Source: Symsagittifera roscoffensis
Taxonomy: Eukaryota > Xenacoelomorpha > Acoela > Convolutidae
Reading direction: 5' to 3'
DNA: 64,000 bases
Assembly: GCF_963678635.1 (NCBI RefSeq)
Contig: NC_087070.1
Location: 39,854,397-39,918,396, forward strand
Of the stretch, positions 58,301 through 64,000 are shown piece after piece (position 1 is the stretch's first letter; the number at the start of each line of letters is the position of its first letter). The translations under genes were made by a program, and so were the position numbers. Below the pieces are notes generated by a model, which did no database searches, had not been told where the DNA came from, and worked only from the letters and a program-made list of their open reading frames with translations.

Positions 58301-59458
58301 TTGAAACTGAGACCCATATTTGGTTCCTGGTGGTTCCGTGGGTATTTGGCTTCCATACTGGTTCTGGGACCCTGATTTAGTTCCTGGAGGTTCCGTGGGT
58401 GCTTGACTTCCATACTGGTTTTGGGATCCTGATTTACTTCCCGGAGGTTCCGTGGGTACTTGACTTCCATACTGGTTCTGGGATCCTGATTTAGTTCCAG
58501 GAGGTTCCGTGGGTACTTGACTTCCATACTGGTTCTGGGATCCTGATTTAGTTCCCGGAGGCTCCGTGGGTACTTGACTTCCATACTGGTTCTGGGATCC
58601 TGATTTAGTTCCCGGCGGTTCCGTGGGAACTTGACTTCCATACTCGTTTTGGGATCCTGATTTACTTCCCGGAGATTGTGTGGGTACTTGACTTCCATAC
58701 TGGTTCTGTGATGCTGATTTACTTCCCGGAGGTTTCGTGGGTACTTGACTTCCATACTGGTTCTGGGATCCTGATTTAGTTCCAGGAGGTTCCGTGGGTA
58801 CTTGACTTCCATACTGGCTCGGAGGTTTCCATGATTCTTCTTCAGCCATTGGTGCTTCAGTTGGATTCGTAGTACTAGGCGGAACCGTATTCGTTGGCGG
58901 AGTTCTGTAGGTAAAACCTTTGGATTCACTACTACCAGACCGATCTGAATTATAAGTTTTCGACTTCCATGAACCGTTACTCTTGGCTGTTCCAGATTTC
59001 TCCGTCGCTGAATCTTTTTTTGAATTTTCGGCATATGGATCCACTGAGCCGTATGGATGGGTCGCTGGGCCGCCATCTGGAGGATCAGACTCTTTGCGGT
59101 TTTTGAAGTAGGTGTAAGGTGTTTTAGCCGAATCGTTCACACCGCCGACATCAACACCTCTAACCTGTCCGTCGTGTTTCATCGGATCTTCGTCAATTTC
59201 ATCTTCATTTGTGAACCGAGACGACTTGGTTGTCGCTGAATTCTTTTTTGTCGTGTCGTTTTCAGCCTCGGCTACATCTTCGTCGTCAACGTCGTCGTAT
59301 TCGCTGTTACCCTCTTCGGGCCCGTCGATTTCTTCGTATTCCGAGCCATCCTCGGCTTCTTCGTCCCCGGTTTCAGCGTCGGTCGCTCGCTCGGTACCCG
59401 ATGCATCTGTGGCTTCTGAAGCTTCAGTTCCCCGCTTCTTGTTTTTCTTGGGAGGCAT
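46988..59458 (-). CDS. Repeat-rich scaffold fused to a transglutaminase, two exons, 3362 aa
   Basis: Exon 1 (59458-51751) and exon 2 (49368-46988) join in phase 1 across a GT-AG intron; coding length is 10089 nt. Order: MPPKKNKKRG start and acidic Asp/Glu-rich region (1-100); nine 19-residue Gln/Lys/Tyr repeats (about 213-390); about sixty 20-residue Ala/Glu/Gly/Tyr repeats (about 534-1807); a mixed Pro/Ser/Lys/Gln region with DPNDPSKGTPSQ repeats; four to five modules of about 100 residues; then a full transglutaminase (about 2650-3310) and an EPSRKPSQ tail. No signal peptide or membrane segment, so it should act inside the cell or leave by a non-classical route. Transglutaminases form Gln-Lys isopeptide bonds; the repeats offer many Gln and Lys, so the enzyme may cross-link its own scaffold. 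That role is inference. Confidence 0.87.
49369..51750 (-). other. Intron of the scaffold-transglutaminase gene
   Basis: GTATGA donor at 51750 and TATCTAG acceptor at 49369 (coding strand), 2382 bp, AT-rich. I see no gene, RNA or dispersed repeat in it, in contrast to the introns of the two-TM gene. Confidence 0.85.
51751..52740 (-). repeat. Modules of about 100 residues (STTFTEPVSR ... HSDHFRPVES ... LPEGDDMP ... EYRNN)
   Basis: Four clear modules, plus a weaker one near 52860-52960 (HSEHFKSVEG...LPEG). The last is cut by the intron after LPE-G; exon 2 resumes DDMPHEDPNYRSNAG. Confidence 0.92.
51751..59458 (-). CDS. Scaffold-transglutaminase gene exon 1
   Basis: One open exon of 7708 nt from ATG 59456-59458. 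It ends ...CTTACCAGAAG|gtatga, leaving one base of a Gly codon. Read past the donor, the frame ends in TAG after nine codons that resemble nothing, which supports splicing here. Sequence is far more GC-rich than its surroundings. Confidence 0.9.
54040..57860 (-). repeat. 60-bp coding minisatellite encoding about sixty TAPYGSAAEGTAAEGTAADG units
   Basis: The 60-bp unit is itself built from 15-bp blocks (five residues: TAPYG SAAEG TAAEG TAADG). Some units are 45 or 30 bp, always keeping frame. Units have one Tyr, almost no Lys or Gln, and many Glu/Asp. A block of about 570 bp near 55591-56160 recurs at 56161-56730, and a 450-bp shift relates 56821 and 57271, showing recent duplication. Confidence 0.95.
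58300..58820 (-). repeat. Nine 57-bp units encoding QYGSQVPTEPPGTKSGSQN
   Basis: Nine consecutive 19-residue units with small changes (VPTKPP, VPTQSP, APTEPP, IPTEPP). Each has about three Gln, one Lys and one Tyr. Gln-rich/Lys-bearing repeats are typical transglutaminase substrates in other animals. Confidence 0.93.
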
Positions 59459-59504
59459 TTGAACTATTTTTTTTCGGTTTGTGGGTTTTTAGTTTTTTCG
59501 TCTC

Positions 59505-59520
59505 GACTAAACAAAAACAA
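59505..59520 (-). promoter_or_regulatory. Possible 3' splice or trans-splice acceptor in the 5' leader
   Basis: On the coding strand TTTGTTTTTGTTTAG lies 48 nt before the ATG: a pyrimidine run ending in AG. It could be a 5'-UTR intron acceptor or a spliced-leader site. A TATA-like aaatatag lies about 40 nt further upstream, so this may also be plain leader. Confidence 0.25.
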
Positions 59521-59586
59521 ATCAAGCACGGGGTATCTAATTGTACTATATTTCTTTAGATGGCTCTCTTTTCCACTCTCTCGATC

Positions 59587-59615
59587 CCCCCCCCCCCCAC
59601 ACACACACACACACA
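59587..59615. repeat. Poly-C followed by (AC)n microsatellite
   Basis: A run of about 12 C followed by about eight AC units, directly read. Confidence 0.95.
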
Positions 59616-59878
59616 GACGACAATTTGTAACAGGCGAAAATTTTTAATAGGCGACAATTTGGAACAAGCGACAATTCGTAACAAGCGACAATTTATAACA
59701 ACAGACAACTCGTAACAAGGCATTAGCAAGTAGAAGATGCGTGCTCGCGAGGCTCCGCTAACATCCGGCGCAGCTTGAGAGGAATGCTGCGCGTCAACCT
59801 GTTTTACCCGCTTAATCTAAAGTTACGAGTTGTCGTCGCTTCTTACAAACAGTCGCCTTTTACGAATTGGCGCCTCAC
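59616..59878. repeat. MITE with GCGACAATTCGTAACAA ends and internal array
   Basis: The left end is about six tandem copies of gcgacaattcgtaacaa; the right end is ttttacgaattggcgcc in inverted orientation. Related to 20123-20289. Confidence 0.6.
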
Positions 59879-59928
59879 GAAAAACATTTAGTCTCTTTAT
59901 TTGGCTAAAAAGTTTTGTAAGCTACCCT

Positions 59929-60336
59929 GAATTTCAGTTATGAAAAGGTTTTAGCATTGTCATAGTGAAATGAAACTTATGAAAGTGAACAATTTCATAA
60001 AACTCTGAAAAATTTCAAAAAAATAAAGGATTTGTTCATCAAACCTTACATCGTAACCTTGTGCTTTCAGCCATATTTATTGTAATTATGGCCGTGTATT
60101 TATGGTTTTTTTTTTATAGCATGATGGTTTTTTTTATATATTTTTAAATATAGAAACTATGGCTAAGTATTTATGGTACGAAGTATTTATAGTAAGTTTG
60201 GCTAAAAGCGAAATGCGTAAGGTTACGAAGAAAAGTATGAAGAAAAAATCAGTTAACTTTTGAAAAATTGTTCACTTTCATAATTTTCAGTTCACTGTGA
60301 CAAAGTTAAAAAAACTTTTTCATAATTGAAATTCAA
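59929..60336. repeat. Foldback element, arms of about 180 bp
   Basis: 59931-60108 (ttatgaaaaggttttagc ... tttcagccatatttattg) pairs with 60150-60336 read in reverse complement (matching cttatgaaagtgaacaatt, cgtaacctt, atttatgg) with short gaps. Almost the whole element is arm, with about 40 bp in the loop. Confidence 0.75.
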
Positions 60337-60639
60337 ATGTGTTGGATGTGGAGAGTAGCCTCTAAATTTTTTAAGCCATATAAAGAGTCGGCATCTTTTT
60401 CGTGAGGCTATAACAATAGAATAAAAGAAGCTGGAAAAAAGAAAAGAAATAGAAAAATTGGAAATGGTAGGGGGAGGAGGAAAAGAGCCAAAATTTAACA
60501 AAAAAACTAGTCTAGTCTACTTTGTTAAAAAAGCAAGAGATCCAGCTTCAGTTCATGAAGAATCGTCTTGAGCTCGAAGTTTTGGCTCTTTTCCAGTTCC
60601 CCCCCCCTTTCAAAATACCGAGTTTTATGTTTGTTTTAC

Positions 60640-60778
60640 GTGTTATTACGGCTAAATGCGTGATGTTACGCTGTAAAGTATGAAGAACAAATCTGTTCAG
60701 AATTGTCGATTTGTTCACTACGCCAAATTTCATTGCATTGTGTCAACGTTAAATAGACTTTTCAAAATTGAATTTGAA
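60640..60778. repeat. Single arm of the foldback element
   Basis: ggctaaatgcgtgatgttacg, agtatgaagaacaaatc, ttgttcactacgccaaattt and ttcaaaattgaatttgaaa match the right arm of 59929-60336 in order. Confidence 0.6.
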
Positions 60779-62146
60779 AGGGGGGGAACTGGAAAAGAGC
60801 CGAAGTTTTTGTCGAGGAAAGTCAGAAGGAGCCGAATACCTAATGAAGCTGTATAACTAGAGGACGCGGCTCTTTTTCCGTTTCCCCTCACCTGCAAATT
60901 TTTCCATGTAAATTTGTTGACCACATTGTTCGATTGTTATAAAAATTTACATACAGACTAATAAGGCCACGACAATCATATTTGGTCTTCATACTCAACC
61001 TCGTAAAACCACTCGTTACACTAATATGTTGAAGCTCGGGTGAGGTGGGGGGGGGGGGGGGAGTAAAAAGAGCCGAGGACGCTTTGAAAATCAGTGGGTT
61101 TCGTCGGAATAGGTCTAAATTGACAATGGCAACTCAAGACACTCAATCTGAAGAAGGCGAACTAAGAATTGCATGAACACTAGATGGCCAGCTCAACTAC
61201 TGGTTGAGACCCTATTGTCGGATCAAATGATCAAATTGGATCCTAATTTGTATCAAGTTTTGAAGTACCGTTTAGGAGAAACTTGACTATTGTGCAGACT
61301 GCTCATCTGAATGAGAAATTGTTTGAAAGCGCATGCATCTCAATTCATGATGCAAGCTCTCCAATTACCGCACCCTCAATTTGAATTTGCCGCATACCAA
61401 GGTATATAGCTCTAACAAAACTCAGGTACAGTTAGATCCGACTACTTTCTGAAGCCAGAAACTAATTATGCGGAGTAGTATCTATCAGATTAATCTCACC
61501 CCAAGCAATTGGCAGATCGCTCACGGGTCGTTGTCTCCTTTATTCTTAGTACATTTTTTTGCCAGCCAATTTCAAACCGAACAGTTTCTCATACGAAAGC
61601 CTCAATTTTCGCATTCTCTCGCTTCACTCATTTTTTTCGAGCAAACAAGGATGGTTCTTCGGTTATCCAGTGGAGAAACAACGTTTTTTGTTGAGTACAC
61701 AAACAGATATCTACATCTAATGACAAAAGGCTTAGTCGCATCTCAGGTGTGTGAAAAGAAGTGCACCCCACCAGCCGCTGCTACAATTTCCAAGCCAACC
61801 ACAAATCAAGCTATGGTTAAAGATTTAACACAGCCTGAAAATTCCATTACCAGATTGAAAATTTTCTTCAAACTCCATACGTCATAATGTCGAATTGACC
61901 TACCTTAGAGCTCTTGTTTCAGGAAAGTGAACAAAACAATCGCGAAATTTGCCGACAATGACGCTTTTTACACAAATGCTCTGAGAAACCTATCGAAGAA
62001 TTTTTAACAGCCAGAGAGAGAAAACATCAGAAAACATCAGAAAAACATCATCAGTTTTGCTTCGTGTATATCAAAACTTGTCGCCTTTTTGGAATTGCTC
62101 GGAAAAGTACGTCAGTCTTGAATCAGTCAAATTATTCCTAAACTGC
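60779..62146. other. Gene-free stretch
   Basis: Strings such as ggggggaactggaaaagagcc recur (60465, 60590 inverted, 60780, 61050 in part). An ATG-led frame of 139 codons (61468-61887) resembles no protein I know and is not supported. Confidence 0.45.
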
Positions 62147-62154
62147 AACCCAAT

Positions 62155-62588
62155 CAGGGGCGGATTTAGGGGGGGGGGGGCGGACGCCCCTTCCCCTCAG
62201 GGATTTGACCCCCTGCCGACCCAAAGGGTCCCCCCTTTGATACTTTTTCAGAAATCCATTTTTGGCCGACCGACCCTAAAATTTTTCTAAAGGCGCCTTT
62301 GGCGCCAATAAATGCTATTTTTGAGGGGGAGCGCGCGCCAAAAAAACGCATTTTTTTTGTCAAAATTTTTCAAAAAGTGCCCAAAAACGGCTTTTTGACT
62401 GTTTTTTCAAAAATATGCCTGCGGCGCAGAAAATTGTGCCAAAATAAGGGCAAAACAGTGCTTTAGGAAAGCGCGAAAAATAAAAATCATTTTGGTCGAC
62501 CTAAAAAAAAAAAAGGTCGTCAAAATTTTGGAAAATTTTTTGAAAATCCGCCCCCCCCCCCTCGAGAAAATCCTAGATCCGCCCCCTG
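62155..62588 (+). repeat. hAT-type MITE, intact, 434 bp
   Basis: Starts CAGGGGCGGAT and ends ATCCGCCCCCTG, inverted repeats, and is flanked by a perfect 8-bp duplication AACCCAAT (62147-62154 and 62589-62596). The 8-bp duplication and CAGGGGCGGA end are typical of hAT non-autonomous elements. No transposase is in the window. Confidence 0.92.
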
Positions 62589-62596
62589 AACCCAAT

Positions 62597-64000
62597 ATGG
62601 AAGAGTTCTAATCTCTACACTCAAATGGAAGATGTTGAAAACCACCAACAAAAACCAACAACGCACTTTTTTTTCTTGAGCTGCCACAAAGTCGACAAGC
62701 CGACATACTCTGTCTGGCATTCGTAGTGAAAAATCGTGCTGTGTTTGTAGAAAAACCGCATCTCAACGGGTTCAGTGCGGCCCTCAAAACAATTCGTACG
62801 AATCAAATTTTGCGGAGATGACCAAAAACCAGCAATGGCAGCAGGCCGGATTGCGAAATCATAAGAAAAAATATGTTGTTAAAATGTGCTACCTAAAGTT
62901 TTATCTCAACGCCGTTGATCAAGGAAGGCATCAGTAACGAAATAGTGACAATACAATTTCGAACACTACCAGTCCACGAAATTGCTGCAAACCAGCGATT
63001 TCGTTGCCTCAAATCACTGATTTGTAGTTGGTAAAAAATAGCAAGAGTTCTTCCAGTACTTGGAAAAAAGCTCATGAGTTGTGGTTCAAGAAACAATTGG
63101 AAAATGGTTCAAGGTTTAAGGTTCGTTTTGTACCCACTGACGGATCTCACCAAGTCTCGCACTACATTTACTTTCAGCTGGTTAATAAGTAGATATTCGG
63201 TTGAACGGCTTCGATGTGATGGAGTCCGTCTTCACTCACCTGTTCGATCTGAACGTGTTCGCTGAATTCGATCAAAAAGAATACACGTTTAAAGTAAAGC
63301 TGGTTGTCAAACAAAATTTGAGCGTTGGTTCCAAAACAGTAGAGTTTCTTATATTTCATTTTATGCCTCCTTGGTTCGACTTGTCTCTTGAAAATTATTC
63401 AGAGAAGGAAAATTGAACCTAAAGAGCAATACGCTTCAAACTCGTACGACCATGATCTAAATCTTGAACAATTTGGCACGATTTGGCTCGTTTTTACGGG
63501 GCATCACAATTTCGAAGCTAATAACAATTTAACTGGCTTCTTTTCGGTCTGTATCTGCTGCAAAAAAATTACTTGTGGTGTTTAGGCAGGTCTTAGGATG
63601 ATTTTAACATGTTGACAGGTCGGATTGCAAGAAGTCGAGCAGTTTTCGTCGCGTTTTTAGACGCCGACAATATAAATGAGAAAAGTTTCTTACAATATTT
63701 TAGGTATACCATCGGAATATTCTTCTTTAATTTGTGCTTGTTATGCTCTACGCAAAACAGTTCTCGATCATAAAGATCGTTATCTCGAAACAGTTAAAAA
63801 TGTGCTAAGGGTTTTCTGCATAGATGAGTACCCTGGCTACGTAAAAAATCCAAAATCTCTTTAAAATTAAGTCGCAGTTTGATAGATCTGCTAAAATTAG
63901 CTGGTCTCAATTTATCAACTTGTTGATAATGATCCAGTTTTGCCAACTGAACTAAACCTTATTAAAGCCAAAGCTAGTGGCACTGAAAAATCTTTACGTA
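62597..64000. other. Gene-free stretch, possible exon remnant
   Basis: 63189-63416 (+) is open and reads in part LNGFDVMESVFTHLFDLNVF; it has a more coding-like feel than the surroundings but no recognised domain and no clear splice pair. Nothing else seen. Confidence 0.3.

Noticed and set aside
61468-61887. ATG-led frame of 139 codons
   Set aside because: No recognised domain, poor coding feel (many Phe/Leu/Ser), no splice context.

Overview
The window looks like nuclear DNA of an invertebrate animal. Protein-coding genes have spliceosomal introns. There is an animal-type transglutaminase and a fragment of an S1 serine protease. The rest is AT-rich DNA crowded with Ty3/gypsy, LINE-like and MITE-like repeats. 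The phylum cannot be fixed from the sequence; a soft-bodied marine invertebrate is only a guess. All function statements rest on reading motifs by eye.

Layout. (1) 1-6910: the 3' part of a Ty3/gypsy LTR retrotransposon (gag, protease, RT, RNase H, integrase, long C-terminal extension, PPT, 3' LTR), broken by one in-frame TGA between RT and RNase H. (2) 6911-17600: gene-poor repeats, plus one trypsin-like exon (9770-10241) that carries the Asp and Ser of the catalytic triad but not the His. (3) 17614-36111, + strand: an eight-exon gene that I assembled by matching splice phases (1440 nt, 479 aa). It encodes two tandem copies of a two-transmembrane domain resembling SLATT/DUF4231, joined by an acidic stretch and a Lys/Pro/Ala linker; one intron appears to be GC-AG. 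(4) 36790-44004: nested transposons, including a decayed LINE-like element inserted into a MITE with a 10-bp target duplication. (5) 46988-59458, - strand: one two-exon gene. Its first exon encodes about 2570 residues of repeats and its second a full transglutaminase. (6) 59500-64000: foldback and hAT-type MITEs, with no convincing gene.

The most striking item is the - strand gene. Two long reading frames 2.4 kb apart join through a phase-1 GT-AG intron that cuts a module of about 100 residues. The joined module matches its uninterrupted neighbours in the same protein. The predicted 3362-aa product has an acidic N-terminus, nine 19-residue Gln/Lys/Tyr repeats, about sixty 20-residue Ala/Glu/Gly/Tyr repeats, four to five 100-residue modules and then a transglutaminase with the complete Cys-His-Asp triad at factor-XIII-like spacing. 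It appears to be a scaffold covalently tied to its own cross-linking enzyme. No secretion signal is visible.

The second item of interest is the tandem two-TM gene. Both copies share a Tyr-Tyr motif, a Pro-Leu-Leu in the first TM segment, a Val-Ser-Val in the second and a conserved Trp after it, so the protein arose by internal duplication.
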